A stretch of 64,000 bases of DNA. Source: an uncultured Prevotellaceae bacterium (GTDB taxonomy: Bacteria; Bacteroidota; Bacteroidia; Bacteroidales; Bacteroidaceae). Under the pieces are notes generated by a model that had not been told where the DNA came from, ran no database searches, and worked only from the letters and a program-made list of their open reading frames with translations. Shown in pieces: positions 49,227 through 57,635 of the stretch. The position numbers and the translations under genes were made by a program. The first letter of the stretch is position 1. Every line of letters begins with the position of its first letter. Where the stretch lies: assembly GCA_902771785.1 (NCBI GenBank), contig CACXYH010000009.1, positions 1 through 64,000 of the forward strand. The letters are read 5' to 3'.

Positions 49227-50126
49227 ATGTACAGATTATCGTTTGTGCTGGTAGCGGCCTTCGTGTCGCTATCAGCACTTTCTCAAACCACACTACTGAA
49301 GCAGCGAAAGTTTCCACGCGACATTCCTGCAGGCAATTACAGCGGAGTGACGCCATTAGGCAACGGGCGCTTTGCCGTAGTAAACGACAAGTCGGCAGAA
49401 GACGGTTTCTACATCTTCAGCATCGACATCGACTCGCTGTCAAACTGCATTCGCTCGGCCAGAAACGAGGGCTTCGTAAGTAGTGGGAAAAACAACAGCG
49501 ACCTGGAGGCAATTGCCTTCTGCCCTAACTCAGGCACGCTCTTCATGGCCAGCGAAGCAAAAAGCGAGGTGCTGGAATACAACCTGACCGGACAGCCAAC
49601 AGGCCGCAGTCTGCCCCTGCCCGCGGTATTCAAAAAGGCTTCAGAGAATTGTGGCATCGAGTCGCTCACCTTTGGCCACCAACGATTCTACGTCACCACC
49701 GAGCGACCGTTGCCTGGCGACTCGCTGTTGCGCATCCAGTCGTTCGACAGCCAGCTAAAGTGTAGCAAGCAATACTTATACAGACCAGACGGACAAACGC
49801 TAAAAAAAGGCTATTGGGGAGTGAGCGAGCTGTGCGCCCTAAACGACGGGCGGCTACTCATACTCGAACGGGAAATACGAGTGCCCAAACTGAAAATAGG
49901 CGCACAAGCCCTTATCAAAATCTATGCTACACGTCCTGCTGAGGCCGACACCTTGCAGAAAGAACTGCTCTGCCAGTTCAAAACCCGCCTCACGCTGACC
50001 TCTCGCCGCTTCGCCAACTACGAAGGAATGTGCGAAGCGCGTCCTGGCCTGCTGCTATTGATTGCCGACTCGCAGAACCGATACAAGGGTTTTCTACGCG
50101 ATTGGCTACTCACCATCTCGCTCTAA
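49227..50126 (+). CDS. Secreted esterase-like phytase-family protein
   Basis: Exported beta-propeller of 299 residues with a signal peptide ending ALSQT. The sequence matches the 'esterase-like activity of phytase' domain: GVTPLGNGRFAVVNDKSAEDGFY, DLEAIAFCPNSGTLFMASEAK, GIESLTFGHQRFYVTTERPL and GVSELCALNDGRLLILERE repeat as blades. The substrate is unknown. It starts 4 nt after the beta-galactosidase stop, so both share a transcript; the ATG at 49227 is chosen because the longer frame overlaps that gene. Confidence 0.85.
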   Translation: MYRLSFVLVAAFVSLSALSQTTLLKQRKFPRDIPAGNYSGVTPLGNGRFAVVNDKSAEDGFYIFSIDIDSLSNCIRSARNEGFVSSGKNNSDLEAIAFCPNSGTLFMASEAKSEVLEYNLTGQPTGRSLPLPAVFKKASENCGIESLTFGHQRFYVTTERPLPGDSLLRIQSFDSQLKCSKQYLYRPDGQTLKKGYWGVSELCALNDGRLLILEREIRVPKLKIGAQALIKIYATRPAEADTLQKELLCQFKTRLTLTSRRFANYEGMCEARPGLLLLIADSQNRYKGFLRDWLLTISL

Positions 50127-50156
50127 GCAAAAGATTCTTTATTGATTAGTGCCATA

Positions 50157-50294
50157 CATCGGCAGAATTAAAGAAACCAATCGACTGGATTCACGGCACC
50201 AATCGATTGGATTCACGGGACTAATCGACTGGATTCACGGGACTAATCGACTGGATTTACGGGACTAATCGACTGGATTCACGGGATGAATCTA
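50157..50294. repeat. Tandem array E, 22-bp period
   Basis: AATCGACTGG anchors at 50179, 50201, 50223, 50245 and 50267, with degenerate copies at 50157 and 50289: exact 22-bp steps. The unit GATTCACGGGACTAATCGAC matches array D1 on the opposite strand and array B. The last unit reaches the stop codon of the minus-strand gene at 50292. Confidence 0.92.
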
Positions 50295-50714
50295 TCGCTT
50301 CCTAAACTCCAGCTCTTTGGGCAGCTTCTGCCACTTGCGATCCTTAGGCACTTTGAGGGTGCTTCCATCCTGCTGCCGAAGCACGTAGGTAGAGTCGTTC
50401 AGGCAAGTAAGCGTAGCAGTCAAGTCTTCGCTCCCATAGTCGTTGATCATCGTTAGCTCTGCCACATTGCCGCTCATCTTTGCCGAAAGCACCAGCCAAC
50501 AAAAGGAATTGTGGGTCTTTGAGAGAAAGCCAGGCAACTGTCCATAGAATTCCTGCCCAGGCACAACGACGTCCTGCCCATAGAAATTAATACGCATATA
50601 GACATCGTATTCTTTATTATATAGGTACGCGCGAAAGGCCGTACTGTCGTTCTGCTGAGCACTAACGCCCAGCGAGCAGAGCAGAAGCGCCATCACAAGT
50701 AGTTTCTCTTTCAT
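50292..50714 (-). CDS. Small secreted protein of unknown function
   Basis: Not recognised. The 140-residue protein has a clear signal peptide (MKEKLLVMALLLCSLGVSAQ). The mature part looks like an all-beta fold with short alternating strands (YDVYMRINFYGQDVVVPG, TYVLRQQDGSTLKV) and a basic C-terminus. Its 3' end touches the 22-bp repeat array, and a hairpin separates it from the PpiD-like gene upstream. Confidence 0.75.
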   Translation of the reverse strand: MKEKLLVMALLLCSLGVSAQQNDSTAFRAYLYNKEYDVYMRINFYGQDVVVPGQEFYGQLPGFLSKTHNSFCWLVLSAKMSGNVAELTMINDYGSEDLTATLTCLNDSTYVLRQQDGSTLKVPKDRKWQKLPKELEFRKR

Positions 50715-50754
50715 GTCTTTAAGCTTTTAAACGGATTAGTGGAAGAAAGAAATT

Positions 50755-50806
50755 ACGCAGATTACACAGATTTGAAGACAATCTGCGAAATCTGCGTAAT
50801 CTGCGT
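50755..50806 (-). terminator. Hairpin downstream of the PpiD-like gene
   Basis: ACGCAGATTACACAGATTT (50755-50773) pairs with AAATCTGCGTAATCTGCGT (50788-50806) with one mismatch and a 14-nt loop. On the minus strand it is followed by AATTTCTTTC, a weak T-rich tail. Confidence 0.6.
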
Positions 50807-50823
50807 TGCTATCAGGCCTTGAC

Positions 50824-52983
50824 TTAGAAGAACAAGTAGCGCTTGTCCTCTATGTTGGCGTTGCGCAGCAGCTCCTGCAGGAACATGCCGCGATTAATCA
50901 TCATAGCCTGCTGCTGCTGAAGCATCAGCTCCTGCTGCTTAGCATCGAAAGTCATACCCTCGCGCTGACGCTGGTCGAGCACCTGGAACATGAAGGCACC
51001 ACCATTACCCTTGATGGGCTTCTTCGACATCTCGCCCTTCTTCAGCACCGATACGGCACCACTCAGAGCGGGCTCCTGCGAATTGGTAGCGCTGATAGAA
51101 GCAGGCGATGTGGTCGAGAACATAACGTGCTTCACCGTATCAACGATAGCACCCTGTGCCTTTGCATCTTCAATGCTCTTCAGACCATCGAACTTCTTAG
51201 CAAGTACTTCGAACTTCTTGTCGCGAAGCACGAGCTGACGCACAGCATCCTTCACCGACTCAAGCTCACGATAGCCCTTAGGATTGACCTTCGTCAGACC
51301 TACCACAAGAAGCACGTCGTTATTACCACACTCATAGAGTTCAGAAACATCACCAGGCTTGCTGTCGAACACCCACTTCAGAGCGTCGCGAGTACCACGG
51401 ATGCCTGCTACATAGTGAGCATCAGAGGTAACACCCGAGTTCTCCATCATGCGGAAGCCAAACTTCTCGGCATTCTGCTCCAGCTGGTCGATGGTCTTGT
51501 TCTCGCTGACATACTGGCTGAACTTATTGTAAGCATCGCTATAGGTCTGCTTCGAGAAGTCAATAGTGCGCTTCACAACAGCAACCACATACTTGTCGAC
51601 CATCTTCTTGCGGGCGGTCACCTGCAGTATCACGTTGCCCTGAGCGAGCTCAACGTTCCTCAGCTCGTTCACAGCCATATTGTTCATAGCCTCAAAGAGT
51701 AGCTTCGTATCGGCAGATGTTGAATACTGAGGATTGTCCATCACCTGAGAAGTCATCCACTCCTTAGCACCTGTCTGGCCATACTTCACAGCCAAGGTGT
51801 CGAACGGAGCACCACCCTTCACGGCCACAAGAATGCTGTCAGCCGTTTTGCGAGCTGCATCGAGCGTAGCGCCACCAACCTGAATCATGCGATATTCAAT
51901 CGAATCGGGCAACTGCTGCTTCGAAATCAGCTTCACCACGTTGAGCGTGTTCTCATAGCGCGTCTCAAAAGGAGCCGACGTCTGACCAACGCTCATCGAG
52001 TCAATCTTAGCTGCGGCATCGGTGGGCAGAGCAGAACGAGTAACAGGAATGCTGTTGAAAGCTACCTGAGAATGTGCCTGACGAACGACCTGAGCAGGTG
52101 CGGCACCTGCAGCAAGGCTGTCGGCAGCAGTCTTCATCTCCTTCATCAGCTCCTCGCGGTCGCTGGCAGAAGGCAGAACCTGATAAGACACATACTTAAT
52201 CTCACGAATTTCCTGGTCGGTCTTGAAAGCTTCCTTCATTTCGTTGTACTTCGCCTTCAGCTCGGCATCAGTCACCTGAACGGTGCTGTCGCTAACCTGC
52301 GTATAGGGGAAGGCTGCCAAGAGAATGTCGCTCTCAGTGGTCTGTGCGTCGAAAGCAGCCTTAGCCGAAATGGGGTTCGACAGCTGGCAAGCACCCAGCA
52401 AAGTCTGATACTTACTGATAAGCAAATACTGACGCAAGGTCTTTTCAATGTACTTCCAGAACGTGTTGAAGCTCTCATACTGCTGAGCCACCTCAGGGTT
52501 GTTCAGCTGCTGCTTCATCATGTTCAGCAGATAGCTCACCTGATTATAGTCGAAACGCTGTGTCTGAGGGTTGATGAACTGCTGCAAAGGAAGCTGACGC
52601 AACATCGGGTTGGTTCCTTCCTTCAGCACATTCTCCAGTTCCTCGTCGGTAACAGTCAGACCCAGTTTGTCGGCCTCGTCCTTCACCACCTCATAGATGC
52701 TATAGAACTGCCAAACTTCATCGCGAAGACGGTTGAGTTCATCTTCCGTCAGGTTGTCGCGACCCTGGGTCAACTTCATGACTTCCTGGCGCTCGTCTAC
52801 GAGAGTCTGGAAGTCTTGAACTGAAATCTTGTTACCTAACACTGAGCCTACCTGCTGGCGCTGCTGATTGCCTGTAGCTTCACAGGATTTCCACAAGTCG
52901 CCGGCAATAAAGGCAAAAAGGGCAATACCGATAACTCCTACGAGCACGGGGCCCCAGCTTCTAATTTTTCCAATTGCTGCCAT
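50824..52983 (-). CDS. PpiD/SurA-like peptidylprolyl isomerase foldase
   Basis: Membrane-anchored periplasmic chaperone of 719 residues. One N-terminal helix (SWGPVLVGVIGIALFAFIAG, about 9-28) anchors it. A SurA-N-like helical region follows (VGSVLGNKISVQDFQTLVDE, then LTVTDEELENVLKEG), then a parvulin-like domain around 340-450 and a repeated second segment. It probably helps outer-membrane proteins fold, in keeping with its neighbours. It has its own promoter upstream. Confidence 0.88.
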   Translation of the reverse strand: MAAIGKIRSWGPVLVGVIGIALFAFIAGDLWKSCEATGNQQRQQVGSVLGNKISVQDFQTLVDERQEVMKLTQGRDNLTEDELNRLRDEVWQFYSIYEVVKDEADKLGLTVTDEELENVLKEGTNPMLRQLPLQQFINPQTQRFDYNQVSYLLNMMKQQLNNPEVAQQYESFNTFWKYIEKTLRQYLLISKYQTLLGACQLSNPISAKAAFDAQTTESDILLAAFPYTQVSDSTVQVTDAELKAKYNEMKEAFKTDQEIREIKYVSYQVLPSASDREELMKEMKTAADSLAAGAAPAQVVRQAHSQVAFNSIPVTRSALPTDAAAKIDSMSVGQTSAPFETRYENTLNVVKLISKQQLPDSIEYRMIQVGGATLDAARKTADSILVAVKGGAPFDTLAVKYGQTGAKEWMTSQVMDNPQYSTSADTKLLFEAMNNMAVNELRNVELAQGNVILQVTARKKMVDKYVVAVVKRTIDFSKQTYSDAYNKFSQYVSENKTIDQLEQNAEKFGFRMMENSGVTSDAHYVAGIRGTRDALKWVFDSKPGDVSELYECGNNDVLLVVGLTKVNPKGYRELESVKDAVRQLVLRDKKFEVLAKKFDGLKSIEDAKAQGAIVDTVKHVMFSTTSPASISATNSQEPALSGAVSVLKKGEMSKKPIKGNGGAFMFQVLDQRQREGMTFDAKQQELMLQQQQAMMINRGMFLQELLRNANIEDKRYLFF

Positions 52984-53035
52984 TTTTTTGATTAAATTAT
53001 TTTGTTGTTATTTATTATCTTTCAAATTCAGCCGA

Positions 53036-53043
53036 CAAAGGTA
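53036..53043 (-). promoter_or_regulatory. -7 element of the PpiD-like gene
   Basis: TACCTTTG on the minus strand (53043-53036), about 52 nt before the start codon; the -33 element is not clear. Confidence 0.55.
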
Positions 53044-53087
53044 CTAAATTTCGAGCAAACACCGACATTTTTTCCCAAAAAAATGCC

Positions 53088-54365
53088 TCATTCGCCGACT
53101 TTTAGCCTGACAAGCTCTATTTTTGTTGCCGTATTCTTCACTATTTTGAACTCAAAGTGCCCTATTTTCACCACCTCATTGAGCTTTGGGAAACTCTGAT
53201 ACTCATGCAGGATGAGTCCGCCCACGGTCATATAGTCGTCGCTCTCAGGCAGGTCGAGGTCAAACAATTCGTTCACTTTTTCTATCTCCAGTCGTGCCGA
53301 AAGAATGTATTCTCCGTCGCTCAGCTGCTTGGCAACATAATTAGTTGAGTCGTGTTCATCTTCAATGTCGCCGAATATTTCCTCGACGATGTCTTCCAGC
53401 GAGATGAGTCCGCTTGTGCCGCCAAACTCATCGACCACAACCCCAAGTGACTTCTTTTGAGCCAAAAACATCTGAAGCATCTTGCTTGCCGCCATCGTCT
53501 CAGGAACGAAAATCATGGGACGTATCAGAGAATGGAGAGAGAACTGCTGCGTTGCGGTGCCCGACAACTTGAAAAGCTCTGACGAATGGATATAGCCAAT
53601 AATGTGGTCGATATCCTCATGATACACCACCACTTTCGAGTGTCCGCTTTCTATGAACATCTGGCTCAACTGCTCCATATCGCAGGTATCCTCTACTGCA
53701 TCAATCTCTGTACGTGGAATCATGCAGTCACGTACTTTAGTGTCGCTAAAGTCGAGCGCGTTTTGAAAAATGCGTACCTCTTCTTCAATCTCGTCGTCGT
53801 TCTTGGCGTTGTCAATGCTCGACTGAACCAAGTAGTCAAGGTCTACTTTCGTAAACTCCTTGTCCTCTGTCTCCTTGTCCATTCTGACGCCTACCAAACG
53901 AAGCATACCCTTGGAGAGCAATGTAGCAAAACGTGAGATGGGATAGAGCAGCACATAACATACAAAAGCAGGAACGGCAAAAACCGTCAGCATCGTATTG
54001 GGATTACTTTTGAAGATAGTCTTAGGCAGGAACTCACCCGTGAAGAGAACGACAAGCGTCGAAAGGATCGTGTCTGCCGTAACACGCGCCGCATCGTTCA
54101 TGATGTCGTTGAATAACAGCTGGTCGAAAATTTGTGCAAACAGAATACCATAAACCACCAACGCAATATTGTTGCCAACGAGCATCGTCGAGACAAATGT
54201 ATTGGGATGCATATAGAACAAGGAGATGGCTTTCTGCGAAAGTCCATTCTTCTCCTTATCCATCTCAGCCCTCAGCCTGTTGCTCGACACAAAGGCAATC
54301 TCCATACCTGAGAAGAAGGCGGAGAAAAGCATTGTGATGAGTAATCCTATAATCTGTGCCGTCAT
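53088..54365 (-). CDS. CNNM/CBS-domain hemolysin-family membrane protein
   Basis: Inner-membrane protein of 425 residues of the HlyC/CorC (GldE-like) family. It has a DUF21/CNNM domain with about four helices (FSAFFSGMEIAFVSSNRLRAE is the family opening), a CBS pair (CMIPRTEIDAVEDTCDMEQL, VVYHEDIDHIIGYIHSSEL) and a C-terminal CorC_HlyC domain (LPESDDYMTVGGLILHEYQ). Relatives take part in Mg2+/Co2+ efflux or, as GldE, in gliding-related membrane functions. It follows lptC by 4 nt. Confidence 0.9.
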   Translation of the reverse strand: MTAQIIGLLITMLFSAFFSGMEIAFVSSNRLRAEMDKEKNGLSQKAISLFYMHPNTFVSTMLVGNNIALVVYGILFAQIFDQLLFNDIMNDAARVTADTILSTLVVLFTGEFLPKTIFKSNPNTMLTVFAVPAFVCYVLLYPISRFATLLSKGMLRLVGVRMDKETEDKEFTKVDLDYLVQSSIDNAKNDDEIEEEVRIFQNALDFSDTKVRDCMIPRTEIDAVEDTCDMEQLSQMFIESGHSKVVVYHEDIDHIIGYIHSSELFKLSGTATQQFSLHSLIRPMIFVPETMAASKMLQMFLAQKKSLGVVVDEFGGTSGLISLEDIVEEIFGDIEDEHDSTNYVAKQLSDGEYILSARLEIEKVNELFDLDLPESDDYMTVGGLILHEYQSFPKLNEVVKIGHFEFKIVKNTATKIELVRLKVGE

Positions 54366-54369
54366 CTTT

Positions 54370-55074
54370 CTATCGTGTAATGGAATGTTTGGTTGCAGCA
54401 GGTCTTACGTAGGGTTCTTCGTTCACCGTGTCACCATTGATTTTCAATGTTGACTGTGACTGCTGCTGTTCCTTGTCGCCATCAATATCTTCGGCTATAA
54501 ACGAGCCTTTCGAGTTGGATACTAAATAGTGGTTCATCTGCTCGTCGCTGCGGAAGTAAGTACCTTCAAGCGTACGCTCAGGAGTAACTACACGTGAGAA
54601 GACATTCGAGTAGAACTCATGCTTCAATCCGTCCCAATAGAGTTCTTCACTCTTGTAAATGAGGCCGTTCACATTGCGAATATTCACCCGACCACGCAGT
54701 TTCCACAGCCGCAGCTGGTCGAAGTACCACGCCGTGTCGGCCTGAATATATGCCTGTACGTGAAACTGCTCGTCGAACTGCTCAAAGAATATGCCCTTCA
54801 TGAATTCCCAGCGCGAAGGTTGTCGAACCGTGTTCACGTCCCATCGCTCAGTAATGATTCGATACTTGATAACGCCTGAGTCACTTATAAGCGTATTGAC
54901 ACCATAACTCGTCATCATCGAGACCGAATCTTCAGGAAGAATGGCTGCTGCCGTATGTTCCTGTGCTTCAGAACACGACGACGCAAGCACGACATGAAAA
55001 AGCACAACCGCCCATAGGCAACCATGCAGGCATCTCGTTATCGACAAGTCGACTCCCTCGCTGAGCTTCATCAA
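54370..55074 (-). CDS. lptC: LPS export protein LptC
   Basis: Periplasmic bridge component of the Lpt machinery, 234 residues. A signal with lipobox LASSC anchors it. The core is a beta-jellyroll with the LptC hallmark opening DSGVIKYRIITERWDV and repeated strands such as YDFxx-like LKGRVNIRNVNGLIYKSEEL (here LRGRVNIRNVNGLIYKSEEL). A hydrophilic tail ends the protein. It sits between the outer-membrane protein and the CNNM/CBS gene; the matching permease family member is at 31 kb. Confidence 0.87.
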   Translation of the reverse strand: MMKLSEGVDLSITRCLHGCLWAVVLFHVVLASSCSEAQEHTAAAILPEDSVSMMTSYGVNTLISDSGVIKYRIITERWDVNTVRQPSRWEFMKGIFFEQFDEQFHVQAYIQADTAWYFDQLRLWKLRGRVNIRNVNGLIYKSEELYWDGLKHEFYSNVFSRVVTPERTLEGTYFRSDEQMNHYLVSNSKGSFIAEDIDGDKEQQQSQSTLKINGDTVNEEPYVRPAATKHSITR

Positions 55075-55090
55075 ATACTATTTTAAGAGC

Positions 55091-56371
55091 TTATTCCACT
55101 TTCCACTTAGCAAACCAACGCTCATTGAACGTCAGAGCCACATTTATGCGGAAAGTATTCTCAGTAATCAGGTCCTTTGCCGAGGCATGCAACCACTGCG
55201 CACTAATATTCAGCACAGGACGCAGTCTGCCTTTAGCCGACCACTGGTTTTGCAGGGGGATACCCAAACCAGCACTTATGCTGTATTCTTTAGGACCATC
55301 CTGGCCATTTACTTTATAATAAGGTGTAGCATAGCCTGCACCCAAACGATAATGAATGCGCTTCAAAATATTCGAACGACTTGCCTCATTAGGCACCCAT
55401 TCGCCGCCGACCTTCAGTTCATAACGGTCGCTGAGCAACCCCTTCTGTATGGTATACTTGCTACCATCGAAGGTTGCCTGACCTATATTGCCCCATTTCT
55501 GCATACTGAAGTCTGTACCTATCATCCATTTGTTGGCATGCGTCCAGGCAAAGCCCACACCATAGGTCATCGGAAGCTCAATAGCATCAGCAGCAACGAA
55601 ACGCGTTGTGTCAGCATTACCTAAGTTGATTTGCTCAAGCGTTGCATCTTCACCAAGCTTGTGTCCCAAACCAACAGTTGCGCCCAATGTGGCCATATCC
55701 TTCATGCCCAGCTGTTTGTACAGTTGCAATCCCAGGTCTATCTTGTAGCTGTTCACATTAGCGCTGTAAACACGCTTCAAAGAAGCAACGTTAGAAGCAC
55801 CACTTGTAGTTACTGTGCGGTCATAGCCGCCCCAAAGATAAGCTACATTGGCACCTACAGAAAGAAAACTTGCCGGTTGCCATCCTGCGCCTATAAAAGC
55901 CTGATGCAATCCACCAGAACCTGAATAGTTTTCGCTCATGAAGCCATTGGTCTGGTCGAGGTAAGAACTAACTGCGTAATCGTAGCCCACATTGGTGAGA
56001 GGCAGGATACCAAATGCCATACCCACATGAGGCAAGAGCCGGAAACTGGCAACGGCATACTCAACGCTGGCTGTATTGGCATTCACCTTACGAGCACCCT
56101 CTTTAAAATTTGTTGTCTGCAAAGACATGCCTACATCGAAAAGCATCGTCAGCGAGTCGACAGAAGAATAAGATGCTGGGTTGAGTGTATTGACCAACGT
56201 GCTTTGGCGGAAAGCCAATCCAATACCATTCATACCGCGGTTGGCTGCCTGTGAATGGTCACTAAGTACGCCTAAGCCATACTGGCTATAAGGCGATTTA
56301 GTACCACCTTGTGCCATCACTTGCATAGACATTGCAGCCATCAAAAGGCCACATATTGCATATTTGTTCAT
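55091..56371 (-). CDS. Outer-membrane beta-barrel protein (FadL/OmpP1-like)
   Basis: Predicted outer-membrane protein of 426 residues with signal peptide ending QVMAQ. The mature start GGTKSPYSQYGLGVL and the amphipathic strands throughout (VGYDYAVSSYLDQTNG, LSVGANVAYLWGGYDRTV), plus the aromatic C-terminal region NERWFAKWKVE, indicate a barrel related to Bacteroidota OmpP1/FadL-like transporters. It is the first gene of the operon with lptC. The ATG at 56371 is chosen; 56377 is equally possible. Confidence 0.82.
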   Translation of the reverse strand: MNKYAICGLLMAAMSMQVMAQGGTKSPYSQYGLGVLSDHSQAANRGMNGIGLAFRQSTLVNTLNPASYSSVDSLTMLFDVGMSLQTTNFKEGARKVNANTASVEYAVASFRLLPHVGMAFGILPLTNVGYDYAVSSYLDQTNGFMSENYSGSGGLHQAFIGAGWQPASFLSVGANVAYLWGGYDRTVTTSGASNVASLKRVYSANVNSYKIDLGLQLYKQLGMKDMATLGATVGLGHKLGEDATLEQINLGNADTTRFVAADAIELPMTYGVGFAWTHANKWMIGTDFSMQKWGNIGQATFDGSKYTIQKGLLSDRYELKVGGEWVPNEASRSNILKRIHYRLGAGYATPYYKVNGQDGPKEYSISAGLGIPLQNQWSAKGRLRPVLNISAQWLHASAKDLITENTFRINVALTFNERWFAKWKVE

Positions 56372-56394
56372 TATCATCATTTTATTTCAGCGTG

Positions 56395-56402
56395 CAAAAT
56401 TA
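56395..56402 (-). promoter_or_regulatory. -7 element of the outer-membrane protein/lptC operon
   Basis: TAATTTTG on the minus strand (56402-56395), 23 nt from the start codon and back to back with the divergent DUF4105 promoter. Confidence 0.65.
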
Positions 56403-56447
56403 TTGAAAAAAATCGAATTAATTGCACCGAAACTGAAAAATATAGCG

Positions 56448-56455
56448 TAATTTTG
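56448..56455 (+). promoter_or_regulatory. -7 element of the DUF4105 gene
   Basis: TAATTTTG ends only 4 nt before the GTG start at 56460, predicting an almost leaderless transcript. Confidence 0.6.
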
Positions 56456-56459
56456 CATC

Positions 56460-57635
56460 GTGAAACGTTTAAAGAGCATTTTTAAGACAATTTGTCTATT
56501 TATTTTATGCCTTCTGCCTACGACCTCAGCCACGAGTCAAAACGAGACAGAAGCAATGGATTCTGTGGAGTTGAGCCTGCTCACCTGCCAGCCCCATAAT
56601 GAGATTTACAGTCTCTATGGTCATTCAGCATTGCGCTACCACGATCTGAGGACAAAGGAAGACATCGTATTCAACTATGGCGTCTTCAACTACAAAGCTC
56701 CTCACTTCGTGCTACGCTTTATCTTCGGCCTAACCGACTACGAGCTGGGCATCGCCCCTTTCGATGGTTTTTGTGCATATTATCGTCGCTGGGGCAGTAT
56801 GATAGTCGAGCAAAAGCTTAACCTGACAAATGAAGAGAAGTTCAGAATCAAGCGAGCGCTGGCCATTAACCTAAGGCCAGAGAACCGTATTTATCGCTAC
56901 AATTTCTTTTACGACAACTGCTCTACACGTCCAAGAAACATTATTGAGAGCCAGATTGACGGAAAAATAGTGTATGACCCCCGTCAGGACTACGAGCCTT
57001 CTTTCCGCGAGATGATACACCAATACACGAAGGAACATCCCTGGGCAGCATTTGGCAACGATTTGTTGCTGGGTTTGAAAGCCGACCTGAAAACAATACG
57101 TAGCGAACAGGAGTTCCTTCCAGACAATCTGATGTTCGACTTCGATCATGCCCGAATCCAAGGAGCCGACGGAAAATACCGTCCACTCATCAAAGAACGC
57201 AAAGTGGTTGTTCCTTCTGGAGTTCAGACTACTGAGGGTGGCTTCCCACTATCGCCAATGGCATGCGCACTTATTCTGCTAGCAGCCTCTCTGGTTATTG
57301 CAGCTATAGAGTATAAGCATAAGAGCATCTATTGGGTGTTTGACGTCATTTGGATGCTGGCTCAAGGCCTGGCAGGCTGCATAATATTTGTCATGCTCTT
57401 CTCGCAGCATCCTACCACAAGTACGAACTTACAGATTTTGCTACTCAATCCAATACCTCTATTCTTCATTCACGCTGCTGTCAGGAAACGCCACAGCAGC
57501 TACTTCCGACTGCTCGCTATCATGATAGCACTATTCCTTGTCGGAGCATTTTTCCAAGACTATGCTGAGGGAATGGAAATTTTGGCATTATGTTTGCTTA
57601 TACGTTGTTGCATACACTTCAAAAATGAGAAATAA
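56460..57635 (+). CDS. DUF4105 (Lnb-like) membrane protein, GTG start
   Basis: Envelope protein of 391 residues with a signal peptide (KRLKSIFKTICLFILCLLP). The DUF4105 domain (about 35-215) has the typical LLTCQPHNEIYSLYGHSALR, DIVFNYGVFNYKAPHFVLRF and YNFFYDNCSTRPRNIIE motifs; the family has a papain-like/NlpC-like fold with conserved Cys-His. Four helices follow at 265-390. The substrate is unknown. The GTG is the only codon that keeps the signal sequence. It overlaps the next gene by 11 nt. Confidence 0.88.
   Translation: MKRLKSIFKTICLFILCLLPTTSATSQNETEAMDSVELSLLTCQPHNEIYSLYGHSALRYHDLRTKEDIVFNYGVFNYKAPHFVLRFIFGLTDYELGIAPFDGFCAYYRRWGSMIVEQKLNLTNEEKFRIKRALAINLRPENRIYRYNFFYDNCSTRPRNIIESQIDGKIVYDPRQDYEPSFREMIHQYTKEHPWAAFGNDLLLGLKADLKTIRSEQEFLPDNLMFDFDHARIQGADGKYRPLIKERKVVVPSGVQTTEGGFPLSPMACALILLAASLVIAAIEYKHKSIYWVFDVIWMLAQGLAGCIIFVMLFSQHPTTSTNLQILLLNPIPLFFIHAAVRKRHSSYFRLLAIMIALFLVGAFFQDYAEGMEILALCLLIRCCIHFKNEK

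Noticed and set aside
50806..51702. Antisense open frame (298 codons) over the PpiD-like gene
   Set aside because: Leu/His-rich shadow with no domain; the PpiD-like frame is clearly coding.
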